Source: Mytilus edulis (lineage: Eukaryota > Mollusca > Bivalvia > Mytilida > Mytilidae). From it: 64,000 nt of DNA. Within the stretch, counting starts at the first letter, position 1. Every line of letters begins with the position of its first letter. The notes beneath the pieces are model-generated. The model was not told the DNA's origin and did no database searches. It saw only the letters and a list, made by a program, of their open reading frames with translations. The position numbers and the translations under genes were made by a program. Of this stretch, positions 54,158-64,000 are shown piece by piece. Location: positions 19,288,746-19,352,745 of the forward strand of contig NC_092354.1 in NCBI RefSeq assembly GCF_963676685.1, in the 5' to 3' direction.

Positions 54158-54678
54158 ATCATTACCAATGTTATTTGGTGAAAAAAATAACATAATGTGA
54201 TTGGTTAAAATCAGTTGATCTTTTTATTGTCTTAAAGAAAGTGTACATTTTATCGTGATGCATCTAAAATTACCATTATTAATGATTAATGTTATTTGTC
54301 AAGAATTTTGCTCGTTATTCATGTCATTGCATGTAATTATAAGTACCTAAGGTACCTACCCCCATTACAAGGAGGTCTCATTGCGGGGTACTGATCCCGG
54401 ATCCTGCTTACCATGCTTACTGTTTTGTCAGATTCCTGTATCCCGCTTACACTATGTACATAAGCAATCCTCATTTTTTTGTAATTCACCATGTCCCACT
54501 AGACTTTATTTCGAGTTTTCACGGCACAATAATTTCTAAAAATTCGGCAATCCTGCAAGACCCCAATGAGACTCACTTACTACCTTCCTGCAAAGACTCA
54601 ATGTACAAATGTGAAAGAAAACATAAAATAAACAGAAATACCTACGTAAATGACATACCTACGGTACCCTTACTTTTT

Positions 54679-55463
54679 AGCTCACCTGGCCCGAAGGGCT
54701 AAATGAGCTTTTCTCATCACTTGGCGTCCGCGTCATCGTACGGCGTCCTTCGTCGTCGTCCTTAACTTTTTACAAAAATCTTCTTCTCTGAAATTACTGA
54801 GCCAAACTTGGCCACAATCATCATTGGGGTAACTAGTTTATAAAATGTGTGGCATGACCTGGCCAACTCACCAAGATGGTCGCCACGGCTAAAAATAGAA
54901 CATAGGGGTAAAATGCAGTTTTTGGCTTCTGACTCAAAAACCAAGCATTTAGAGTAAATCTGATGAAGGGTAAAATTGTTTATCAGGTCAAAATCTATCT
55001 GCCCTGAAATTTTCAGATGAATCAGACAACCGTTGTTGGGTGGCTGCCCCTGAATTGGTAATTTAAGGAAATTTTGCTGTTTTTGGTTATTATCTTGAAT
55101 ATTATTAAAGATAGAGATAAACTACAAACAGCAATAATGTTCAGCAAAGTAAGATTCACAAATAAGTCAACATGACCGAAATGGTCAATTGACCCCCTAA
55201 GGAGTTATTGCCCTTTATAGTCAATTTTTAACAATTTTCATAAACTTTGTAAATTTTTATTAACATTTTCCACTGAAACTACTGGGCCAAGTTCATTATA
55301 GATAATTGTGATAATTGTAAGCAGCAAGACTGTTTAGTAAAGTAAGATGTACAAACACATCACAATCACCAAAACACAATTTTGTCAAGAATCCATCTGT
55401 GTCCATTGTTTAATATTCACATAGACCACCAGGTGAGGGACACAGGCTCTTTAGAGCCTCTAG
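54679..55463 (+). repeat. Family A element with both ends
   Basis: Head hairpin 54679-54709, a CGTCGTCG tract and one ~500-bp unit. The tail ACCAGGTGAGGGACACAGG is followed by a 14-nt hairpin GGCTCTTTAGAGCC (55445-55458) and TCTAG-T. A hairpin followed within a few bases by CTAG fits the CTRR ending of Helitrons. Confidence 0.8.
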
Positions 55464-56170
55464 TTTTTATATGCCCATCTAAGACAGGACTTATTATGGT
55501 AAAACCGTTGTCCGTCCGTCATCCATACTTCGGACAATTACTAAAAAAGCTTCCACCACCTTTTATGAAACTTTATTGAATTGTCTATATTTATTGCCGT
55601 AAACTCCCTTTCAATTTTTATATATTTCAGTTTTTTTGTTTCCATGGTTTCCATGTTATAAAGTTATATCCTTAAAAAAAGGGGATTTTCCAGTTTTTCG
55701 GACAATAACTCAAAAATGCTTCCATCAACTTTGATGAAACTTTGGTGAATTTTTAATATCTATTGATGTATGCATGCTCCCTTTCAAGTTTTATAAATTT
55801 TAGATTTTACATTTTCATATTATGAAGTTTTATTCTTAAAAAAGAATGATTTTCCAGTTTCGGAAAAAACCTCAAAATGCTTCCATCAACTTTAATGAAA
55901 CTTTGGTGAATTGTTTATATCTATTGACATTTGCTCCCTTTGGACTTTTATTAATTTCAGATTTATGTTTCCGTGTTATGAATTTTTATTCATAAAAAAG
56001 GGGGGATTTTCGGACAATCACTCATGAACACTTTCACAAAATGTTATGAAACTTTGGTAAATTGTAACAGTTGATATCTGTAGACTTTAGCTACCTTTCA
56101 ATTATTATAAATTTCAGATTTTACTTTTTTCAGTAATGAATTTTTATACTTGAAAAGGCTTAATTCAATT
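55464..56170 (+). repeat. Second tandem repeat family directly abutting family A
   Basis: Starts TATATGCCCATCTAAGACAG..TTGTCCGTCCGTCATCC, then four units of 150-175 bp, each with GGACAAT.ACTCAAAAATGCT, TCCATCAACTTTGATGAAAC and TTTGGTGAATTG (near 55525, 55700, 55862 and 56014). Confidence 0.8.
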
Positions 56171-56619
56171 AAAATGTAAAAAAAAACCACATTTAAAGCA
56201 TAAAGACAACCTGAGAAATTGAAGTGTCATACATGGTTTTTTTTCATCTTTAAGCTTATTTGATTAAAAAAAAGACATTTTCACATCAAGTCAATAACAG
56301 ATTTTGAGTAGGCAGCTATTTTTGGGGTAGTTAGGGTTAAGGCTAACAAACATATTCTTTTTATGGCCCAAAGAACAAATCAGGAGTCGGTTTAAAAAAA
56401 AAAATCACAACCAAGATTGATTGTATACTGAATTGTTCATGACTTAATATGATAAATCTTAATTATAATTGTAACTGGTTTTTTTTGACTCCAGATATTT
56501 TGGTCTGTCTGATGGAGAACAATTCATGAGTGCATCTAATATTAAACTAGAGGAACTGTACATTGTTAAAATTGACATTCATCAATTCTATTGTTGAAGA
56601 TTGAATGACACTACCTTGA

Positions 56620-56905
56620 TATTTATGCCCAATCTATGGGCATTATGTTTTCTGGTCTGTGCGTCAGTAAGTCCATCCATTGGTTTGTCTGTTCCTTCGT
56701 TCGTCTTGCTTCAGGTTAAAATTTCTGTTTAACAAAATGTTTAAAGTTTTTGGTGAAATTGAAGTCCAATCATCTTGAAACTTAGTACACATGTTCCCTA
56801 TTATATGATGTTACTAATTTTAATGCCAATTTCATGGTCCTCTGAAAATGGTTATGTGGATGGGGCATCCGTGTACTTTGGGCACATTCTTGGTTTTTTT
56901 TTTCT
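56620..56905 (+). repeat. Interspersed repeat (ATGGGCATTATGTTTTCTGG family)
   Basis: Head TATGCCCAATCTATGGGCAT is an imperfect hairpin. It is followed by TCTGTTCCTTCGTTCGTC and TGAAACTTAGTACACATGTT, ending GGGCATCCGTGTACTTTGGG. I recognise the family from bivalves. A head-like fragment (TATGCCCCACCTACGATAG) is at 58360. Confidence 0.7.
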
Positions 56906-57094
56906 GTTGTTTGAAAACCATGAAAACAGTATGTAGGTCTTCAGGGTCTGAAATGACATTTGAGCTGCTTCCGATATGGGTTTATATTCGGTCAAAGGTA
57001 CATTGTACTATAGTTAGGGATACTGCTTGTACAAGTAATTTTTATTAATATAATGTTAATATATTTTATATAATATACATGATATATACTCAAT

Positions 57095-57365
57095 GTAAGT
57101 AAATTTGTAGGATATTTATACAAGTTAATTTTATTTACTTGTATCATGTGAGTATTATATAGGTAAAAAACAATATGGCTTTAATAGTTATATCCCTTAG
57201 CTATATATATAGACATTCAGAGTTTTTAACTTATACAAGTTAAAAAGTCATCCTATCTTCTTTTCTTGAATTCTTCGGATTTCTTTGCTCTAAATTCAAA
57301 TATATTTTAAATTGTGTGTCCTTTATATATATATATGTCAATCTTTACTTATCATTTAAGTGTAA
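57095..57365 (+). repeat. Interspersed repeat, copy of 19850-20055
   Basis: See the entry at 19.85 kb. This copy carries extra short insertions, including an AT dinucleotide run. Confidence 0.65.
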
Positions 57366-57550
57366 TGTCATGGACAATGAAAATCCCATTTGTTTGTTAT
57401 CTTCAGAACACTTCTCATTTACAAGCCCCACAAGGAGAAGTTTTGAAGGCCTTGTACAAATACTTAAGATCTTTGCCCAATTAGTTTCTTTGATGAATTA
57501 ATGAGATGAAACATTGAACTCCAATAAAAAGAAATATGAGCTACTGGTAA

Positions 57551-57831
57551 GGGAGCTACCATTTGATATTTATGAGGGGGCTAGGATGAAATTTGAAAAT
57601 AGGCAGGACAGGAATTTTGAGTTAAAAAAAAGGCAGGATGAGACACTTGCAAAAAAAAAAAGTCAGGATGACAATTTAGTAAAAAAAAAAGTCAGGATAA
57701 ACTAAAAAAAAAAAGAAGGCAGGACCGAATAGAGTGAAAAATAAAAAGGCAGGGCAGAGATTACAACTAAAAAAAATGCAGGACAAAATTTTTCATCCTA
57801 GCTCCCCCATAAAAATCAAATGGTAGCTCCC
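57551..57831 (-). mobile_element. 281-bp Harbinger-type MITE
   Basis: Termini GGGAGCTACCATTTGATATT / ATCAAATGGTAGCTCCC are flanked by TAA at 57548-57550 and 57832-57834. TWA duplications and GGG.. ends fit PIF/Harbinger. The interior is a run of A-tracts alternating with GGCAGGA. The second copy is at 61286-61580 in the opposite orientation. From 57835 to 58804 only repeat pieces (58111-58195; 58361) are seen. Confidence 0.85.
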
Positions 57832-58804
57832 TAACCTGGGACAAATTATCATGATCAATCAAGGCATGTTTTACATCTTAAAACTTTAGAATCGTTGTGG
57901 TATTGTTAAAAAATTCACTTATACTGTAACTGTTGTAAATACAAGTGAATTTTTGAGAAAATTATTGGAAGATTATTTAAACATTATAACTAGCTTTCAA
58001 AAGTTATTTTGTTTTACTCTTTCAAGTAAATAAAGTTTACTTGTACAAGGAGTTCCCCTGACTGAACCACTGACTGAAGACATATGAGATTTTCATTGTT
58101 CATGAATAATAAAGGCAACAGTAGTATACAGCTGTTCGAAATTCATAAATCGATAGAGAAAAAACAAATCCGAGGTACAAACTAAAACATGAATTTGCAC
58201 TTAAATGATCATAGTACTAGTAGCAAAATTATGCACGCTAAAAACATCTGCAAAGGACAGACAATTAAAAATTCCATTAGTGCAAAGAAGTCCTGAAAAA
58301 TTCAAGAAAAGCATAAAGTAATAAATAGAGTTGTTTAATTTACTTGTATTTACATTTTATGCCCCACCTACGATAGTACGGGTCAATATTTAATGTATGG
58401 ACTGAGTGAAAGACCTTAGTTTTTATATTACATTTGTAAATCTATAATACTAAAATTACGAGGTCCAATTTGTCAGCCGTCATCACGTAAAAACGAAGAA
58501 TCACAGAATTCAACTTTATATATAACTAATATAGTACAAAGGTGTAGATTAAAAATTACAACACTCCAGGCTCTTTTGTTTTCCACGTAATTAATATTGC
58601 CAATAATTAAGAAGTTCCGGGTCGAGTCTGCTACCGATACCAATAGTATAGTTACCTGTTACCTATTACCTTATCTGTACGTTCCGCATCTGACAGGCGC
58701 ACCACCAAACGTTGTATTCAGGATTAATATGCTATATACACGGGTCATAACCACAGGGTTGACACTACTAAATTGTCAAATTTTTACCTATTGTAGTATT
58801 TTAA

Positions 58805-59185
58805 TCAGTAACACTTTCTAAGATAACAATACGAATACTAAAAATCTGGACTAAAAATAAGGCGTATAGGTACAGTTTTCAATTTGTTAGTGGGCATGAC
58901 GTAAAACAGCGAAGCAAAGAATTCCACTTTATTTATAACTTATATAGGACAATGCTGTTAATTAAAAAATACTCCATTCCAGGACCTTTTGTTTTCCAAA
59001 TAATTAATATTATTGTTTCAGTTCGACGGGTTCAAACAGAAAGACTTGAAAGCAGAGAAAAACTGTGTATCTTATAATCGGCATGACTTTATCAGATGAC
59101 AATACTAATACTAAAATAAGGCTTGCGCATAGTTATATATTTTAATTCAGTCACGGACCCGTGATATCACGGGTGTGTTCTAGTA
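58805..59185 (+). repeat. ~390-bp interspersed repeat, copy of 38085-38475
   Basis: See the first copy. A partial, more diverged piece precedes it at 58430-58620 (TAATACTAAAATTACGAGGT, CGTAAAAACGAAGAATCACA). Confidence 0.85.
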
Positions 59186-59383
59186 ATATTTAATAGATTC
59201 ATAACATCTATTTCCATGATACACATAAACATAGAAACACGGCTTCTGAAGTTCAGATGCGTAAAAAATAACCTTTGAAACACGTGATTGTCTTGTCCAA
59301 TGAAAACAATAGAATGCTACACCATACATGTCATATGTTATATGTGCCAATAACTAATTTCATTATTATCTTCTCTTTATCAG

Positions 59384-59438
59384 ACTCAAGAACATTTAGA
59401 GAAAGCAACAGCAGACAAGAAAAGGGAGAGGAAATATA
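59384..59438 (+). other. Probable splice acceptor and 5' end of coding exon
   Basis: TTATCTTCTCTTTATCAG ends at 59383, a strong pyrimidine tract plus CAG. The 55 nt that follow contain no in-frame ATG before 59439. Upstream exon(s) were not identified. Confidence 0.6.
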
Positions 59439-61274
59439 ATGTCTAACAGCAAAGATGCTTCAAGTTCAAAAATAATCTCCCCTGACCAGACTTCAGGTCA
59501 GTTTATGCAAGAACAAATCAGTTTTCCAGATGGAGGAAGCAGTTATAAATGTGAAGTGTGTTGTAAAGAAATGATGAGTAAAGCAAAGTTGGAGGAACAT
59601 ATTAAGCAGCATTCTGCAATGTTAGACAAACATATGAGACCCCATAATGCAGTTCCAGAGGAACATGTAAAAACACATACTTCAGTACCTGAGGAACATA
59701 TATGTATGACAACACATACTTTAGAATCAGAGGAACATATGACAAAACATACTTCAGAATCAGAGGAACATTTGACAACACATACTGCAGAATCAGGGGG
59801 AAATATGACAACACATACTTCAGAATCAGAGGAAAATATGAGAACCCATGCTGTAGTGCCAAAGGAACATCTGACAACACATACTTCAGAATCAGAGGAA
59901 CATATAACAACACATACTGCAGAATCAAAGGAACATATGACAACATGTACTGCAAGATTAGAGGAACACAAGAGACCACCTACAGAAGAATCAGAGGAAC
60001 ATATGGCAACATGTTCTTCAGAATCTGAGGAACTTGAGAGAACGCATATTGCAACATGTTTTTCAGAATCGGAGGAACATAAGACAATACATGATGCAGA
60101 ATCAAAGGAACATATGGTGTCACATACTGCAGAATCAGAAGAACACATGACAACAGATACTTCAGAATCAGAGGATGATATGACCACACATACTGCAGTG
60201 CCAGGGGAGAATATGACAAAATGTTATACAAGATTAGAGGAACATAAGAGAACACAAAATGCAGAGGTTGAGGAATACATGTATATGACAACACATACTG
60301 CAGAATCAGAGGAACATATAAAAACATATTCTACAGAGTTAGAAGAACATATGACAACACATAACACAGATGTTGAGGAACACATGCGAACATATAATGC
60401 AGACTTAGAGGAACAGATCAGAGCATATGCTGTTGAGTTAACAGAAAATATGACAACAGATACTGAGAAATTAGATGAACAAATGAGAACACATAATGAA
60501 AGATTAGAAGAACTTATAAGAACACATGCTGGAAATAAGCATCATGAATTCGATATGACTGGCAAAGAATTTAGTCAGAAAGGGCACTTACAGACACAAA
60601 CAAACGAAGAAGAGGGTGAAAGACCGTTTAAATGTGATGTGTGTTCTAAAACGTTTCGTCAAAAAGTGAATTTACAGGCACATTCAAGTATTCATACAGG
60701 TGAAAAACCATATGAATGTAGTGTTTGCGGAAAAGATTTCAGTCGTATTTCGAACTTGCATAGACATACGAAAACACATTCTAGTGATAAACCTTTTAAA
60801 TGTGAAATTTGCGGTAAAGGGTTTAGTACGAATCAGAACTTAAAGACACACATAAAAATACACACTGATGTTAAACCTTACACGTGTGATATATGTGGTG
60901 CAGGGTGTAATAGCGATCAGAGTTTACTCAAACACATGAAAACGCATACAAGTGATAAACACCATAAATGTGAGATATGTGGACAAGGGTTTGGGAACGG
61001 TTCACACTTAAAGAGACACATAAGAACACATTCTGGTTTTAAACCTTACGAATGTGGTATATGCCAAAAACGGTTCAATCAAATTCCGAACTTAAAGAGA
61101 CATCTAAGAACACATACTGGTGATAAACCTTTTAATTGTGAGATCTGCGGGAACAGATTTGGTCACAAGAACAGCTTACAGATTCACATGAGAACACATA
61201 GTATGATACTGGTGTTTGATCAAAAAGATTCGACAGTTGAACATGTCGAAGCTTCAAACGAAGAGAATTCGTAG
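59439..61274 (+). CDS. C2H2 zinc-finger protein with 11-residue half-finger expansion
   Basis: 611 residues from ATG 59439 to TAG. Residues 38-58 form one C2H2 finger (CEVC..LEEHIKQH). From residue 51 to about 355 the helix half of that finger is repeated about 25 times as an 11-residue unit (ESEEHMTTHTA type, keeping H-x3-H in most copies but never the Cys pair). Residues about 397-590 are seven canonical fingers with TGEKPY-type linkers; finger 4 has Cys in place of the usual Phe (CGAGCNSD). A 20-residue acidic tail ends the protein. Likely a nuclear DNA-binding protein; the role of the His/Glu-rich repeat is unknown (metal binding or a long helix are possible). The long antisense frames over the repeat mirror the 33-bp periodicity and are not genes. 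Confidence 0.85.
   Translation: MSNSKDASSSKIISPDQTSGQFMQEQISFPDGGSSYKCEVCCKEMMSKAKLEEHIKQHSAMLDKHMRPHNAVPEEHVKTHTSVPEEHICMTTHTLESEEHMTKHTSESEEHLTTHTAESGGNMTTHTSESEENMRTHAVVPKEHLTTHTSESEEHITTHTAESKEHMTTCTARLEEHKRPPTEESEEHMATCSSESEELERTHIATCFSESEEHKTIHDAESKEHMVSHTAESEEHMTTDTSESEDDMTTHTAVPGENMTKCYTRLEEHKRTQNAEVEEYMYMTTHTAESEEHIKTYSTELEEHMTTHNTDVEEHMRTYNADLEEQIRAYAVELTENMTTDTEKLDEQMRTHNERLEELIRTHAGNKHHEFDMTGKEFSQKGHLQTQTNEEEGERPFKCDVCSKTFRQKVNLQAHSSIHTGEKPYECSVCGKDFSRISNLHRHTKTHSSDKPFKCEICGKGFSTNQNLKTHIKIHTDVKPYTCDICGAGCNSDQSLLKHMKTHTSDKHHKCEICGQGFGNGSHLKRHIRTHSGFKPYECGICQKRFNQIPNLKRHLRTHTGDKPFNCEICGNRFGHKNSLQIHMRTHSMILVFDQKDSTVEHVEASNEENS
59590..60530 (+). repeat. 33-bp coding minisatellite
   Basis: DNA basis of the 11-residue repeat: TCAGAATCAGAGGAACATAT + GACAACACATACT and variants. 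Most copies are 33 bp, a few 39-45 bp, and all are multiples of three, so the frame is preserved. Neighbours are more alike in 59720-59940 than towards the edges. Confidence 0.88.
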
Positions 61275-61285
61275 TTAGATATTTA

Positions 61286-61580
61286 GGGAGCTACCATTTG
61301 ATTTTTGTGGGGGGCTAGGATGAAAAATTTTGTCCTGCATTTTTTTTTAGTTGTAATCTCTGTCCTGCCTTTTTATTTTTCACTCTATTCGGTCCTGCCT
61401 TTTTTTTTTTATTAGTTTGTCCTGACTTTTTTTCATAAATTGTCATCCTGCCTTTTTTTTTTTTGCAAAGTGTCTCAATCTGCCTTTTTTTTACTCAGAA
61501 CTCCTGTCCTGCCTATTTTTTTCAAATTTCATCCTAGCCCCCCCCCCCCCCCCCCCCATAAAAATCAAATGGTAGCTCTC
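61286..61580 (+). mobile_element. 295-bp Harbinger-type MITE in zinc-finger 3' flank
   Basis: Inverted ends GGGAGCTACCATTTGATTTT and ATCAAATGGTAGCTCTC with TTA at 61283-61285 and 61581-61583. It is 11 bp after the zinc-finger stop codon, so it probably lies in the 3' UTR. From 61584 to 62280 no gene is visible. Confidence 0.87.
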
Positions 61581-62280
61581 TTAGTAGTCAAAGACCTGAA
61601 GAACAACACGTAGATATGTGTACTTGTATTTTTTGTGAAGTAGTGTGTGTTTGAACATAAATATTCTGCAGTCCATACAGTCGAAGTTACAAATGCACAG
61701 ATTGTGTAATCAGATATTTAGTAATAAAAAACCTAAACGAAAACATTTAGATATGTGAACTTGTATTATTGGCGAAGAAGTTAGTGTTTGAACATAAGCA
61801 TTCAACAGTTGAAGCTTCAAATGCACATAATGTGTAGTAAGATATTTATTAGTCAAAGACCTGAAGAAATCATATATGTGTACGCCAACATGGTGTATCG
61901 TGTGTATGTGTGGTGAATTATCAATTAAGAACACCAACCAGGAACATAGTGCATCTATATATGTGATTAATATCATTATAGTGAACAGTTTAGTAACACC
62001 TGTTTTTTTTTGTATACATAAATGACATATACCTGATATAAGTACACATACAAAACATAAAAATTAATATATATGTGTCATATGAATATGGTTAAAGGTT
62101 GTATGATAAAAGTGTTTGTCCTATACACATTAAAACACATACTAGAATTGAAGTTTATACATGTGATTAACATAATAAAGGGTTGAGTGACAACAGTCTA
62201 AAATGTATTTACACGTCTTTACACTAAATCCCTTGGATGTGTTCTGATAGATATTTTAGTCTCAGATTCACGATTTTTTA

Positions 62281-62470
62281 TTATAAAAAAGAAGGTGTAG
62301 TATGATTGCCAATGGGACAACTCTCCACCAGAGACAAAAATGACACAGAAAATATCAACTATAGGTCACTGTTCGACCTTCAACAATGAGCTAAGCCCAT
62401 ATCGCATAGTCAGCTATAAAAGGCCCCGAAATTACAATGTAAAACAATTCAAACGAGAAAACTAACTGCC
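62281..62470 (+). repeat. Interspersed repeat (GATTGCCAATGGGACAACTC family)
   Basis: Shares GTG.GATTGCCAATG.GACAACTCTCCA and GGCCTTCAACA-like words with 39870-39960, but the two belong to diverged subfamilies. A common mussel repeat by recall. Confidence 0.7.
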
Positions 62471-62633
62471 AATATTAGTTGTTATTGGCTTTGAACTAGC
62501 TGTCAGTGACTGTGAGTACTTTCAGATCTGTACTTAGTGTGTTTTTCAATTTGTACCGGGCCATGTCTACTCTGTTTTTGTTAGATTTATTTCTATCTAT
62601 TTGAATCAACCTGATGAGTTTTCACCTGATTTT

Positions 62634-63450
62634 TGTCGAGCCTACAACTTTTGTTGCAGAAAGCTCAACAAAGGGATAGTGATCCGGCGGCGTTAGCTAA
62701 CTTCTTAAAAACTCTATATTTTAAAAGGTGGAAGACCCGGATGCTTCATTCTTTGTATATAGATTTAATGCCTCATGTTACGAAGTTTCCATCAGTCACA
62801 TGTCCCATGTCCTTGACCTCATTTTCATGGTTCAGTGACCACTTGAAAAAAAACTCTGATTTTTTGTAATGTTGAATTCTCTCTTATTTTAGTAAAAGGA
62901 TAACTATATTTGGTATGTACGTACCTTGCAAGGTCCTCATGTCCGTCAGACAGTTTTCACTTGACCTCAACTTTATTTCATAGATCAGTGAACAAGGTTA
63001 AGTTTTGGTGGTCAAGTCCATATCTCAGATACTATAAGCAATAGGTCTAGAATATTCGGTGTATAAAAGGACTGTAAGGTGTACATGTCCAACTGGCAGG
63101 TGTCATCTGACCTTGACCTCATTTTCATGGTTCAGTGAAAATAGTTTTAATTAGTTTTTGTGTTTTTTGTCTGTTTTTCTCGTACTTTATGCAATAGGTC
63201 TACTATATTTGTTGTATGGAATGATTGCAAGTGTACATGTTTAGCGGGCAGATGTCATCTGACCTTGACCTCATTTTCATGGTTCAGTGGTCAAAGTTAA
63301 GTTTTTGTGTTTTGGTCTTTTTATCTAATACTATATGCCATAGGTCAACTAAATTTAGTGTATGGAAATATTTTATTATCTATATATCAGTCACGCAGGT
63401 TTTATTTGACCTTGACCTCATTTTCACGGTTGATAGCTAAGTGTTAAGTT
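62634..63450 (+). repeat. Family B' hairpin-headed tandem repeat
   Basis: Head hairpin 62634-62670 (TGTCGAGC..CAACTTTTGTTG..GCTCAACA), a CCGGCGGCG tract, then about five ~150-bp units with CCTTGACCTCATTTTCATGG and CAGTGA (near 62811, 62970, 63112, 63262 and 63410). Non-coding. Confidence 0.85.
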
Positions 63451-63452
63451 TT

Positions 63453-64000
63453 TATACGACCGCAAATTTTGAAAAAATTTTCGTCGTATATTGCTATCAC
63501 GTTGGCGTCGGCGTCGTCGTCGTCGTCGTCGTCGGCGTCGTCGTCGTCGTCGTCCGGCGTCCGAATACTTTTAGTTTTCGCACTCTAACTTTAGTAAAAG
63601 TGAATGGAAATCTATGAAATTTTAACACAAGGTTTATGACCACAAAAGGAAGGTTGGTATTGATTTTGGGAGTTTTGGTCCCAACATTTTAGGAATTAGG
63701 GGCCAAAAAGGGCCCAAATAAACATTTTCTTGGTTTTCGCACTATAACTTTAGTTTAAGTTAATAGAAATCTATGAAATTTTGACACAAGGTTTATGACC
63801 ACAAAAGAACGGTTGGGATTGATTTTGGGAGTTTTGGTCTCAACAGTTTAGGAATTAGGGGCCAAAAAAGGGCCCAAATAAGCATTATTCTTGGTTTTCG
63901 CACAATAACATTAGTTTAAGTAAATAGAAATCAATGAAATTTAAACACAATGTTAATGACTACAAAAGGAAGGTTGGTATTGATTTTGGGAGTTTAGGTC
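63453..64000 (+). repeat. Family C repeat, plus copy cut by window end
   Basis: Head hairpin 63453-63490 (TATACGAC/GTCGTATA), a GTCGTC tract to 63555, and ~160-bp units starting near 63575, 63733 and 63894 (TTTTCGCACTCTAACTTTAG). It is the inverse-orientation partner of 18720-19823. Confidence 0.88.

Noticed and set aside
59543-60327. Long antisense open frames across the zinc-finger repeat
   Set aside because: They arise from the 33-bp periodicity of the coding minisatellite, which keeps all frames free of stops; the sense protein has real fingers on both sides.

Overview
The window looks like AT-rich nuclear DNA from a bivalve mollusc, most likely a mussel (Mytilidae). This rests on several interspersed repeats I recognise from mussel genomes, intron/exon-style C2H2 zinc-finger genes, a permuted Penelope-like retroelement, hammerhead-ribozyme repeats and ~160-bp-core repeats. 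No database search was possible, so the species call is inference. No rRNA, tRNA or CRISPR array was seen. Most of the sequence is mobile elements at different stages of decay, with three zinc-finger genes among them.

Layout. 1-3.4 kb: Penelope-like (PLE) tail fragments, an inverted duplicate of sequence found again at 31 kb, and a hairpin-headed tandem repeat (family A). 3.4-9.86 kb: a decayed Helentron-type rolling-circle element (zinc/DUF-like N-terminus, HUH Rep, PIF1 helicase, C-terminal EEP endonuclease) with a 49-nt hairpin beyond its last domain. 10.2-13.86 kb: a nearly intact Naiad-type PLE, with an N-terminal GIY-YIG endonuclease, a CxC linker and a reverse transcriptase in one frame broken only by four TGA codons, at positions where I expect cysteine; this is a strong candidate selenoprotein retroelement. 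14.5-16.5 kb: a 30-bp minisatellite and a 44-bp-arm hairpin. 17-24.7 kb and 33.2-37.9 kb: two paralogous C2H2 loci on the minus strand, each with a coding exon, decayed extra fingers downstream and related upstream DNA. The first is broken up by a TTAA MITE, a family C repeat and 1.8 kb of (TTA)n.

25.5-32.8 kb: tandem repeats, a hammerhead-ribozyme unit inserted with a 6-bp target duplication, a PLE reverse-transcriptase pseudogene itself interrupted by a PLE tail, and a MITE. 36.2-36.7 kb: a 361-bp-period hammerhead dimer. 39.65-47.2 kb: a large non-LTR retrotransposon (ORF1 and ORF2, minus strand) sandwiched between near-identical ~1.08-kb direct repeats. 47.3-54.2 kb: nested terminal-inverted-repeat elements, a foldback element and a ~165-bp tandem array. 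54.7-57 kb: further hairpin or tandem repeats. 59.4-61.3 kb: a plus-strand zinc-finger gene in which the second half of a finger has expanded into about 25 copies of an 11-residue repeat; two Harbinger-type MITEs flank it. 62.6-64 kb: two more hairpin-headed tandem repeats.

How the parts may relate. Repeat families A, B, B' and C share a plan (head hairpin, GTC/CGT-rich tract, 150-500-bp tandem core). This resembles bivalve 'pearl'/HINE repeats, thought to be mobilised by Helentrons, so the 3.4-kb Helentron may represent the autonomous partner class. The hammerhead units resemble animal retrozymes, which would need a retroelement reverse transcriptase in trans. The Naiad and the LINE are the reverse-transcriptase sources visible here.
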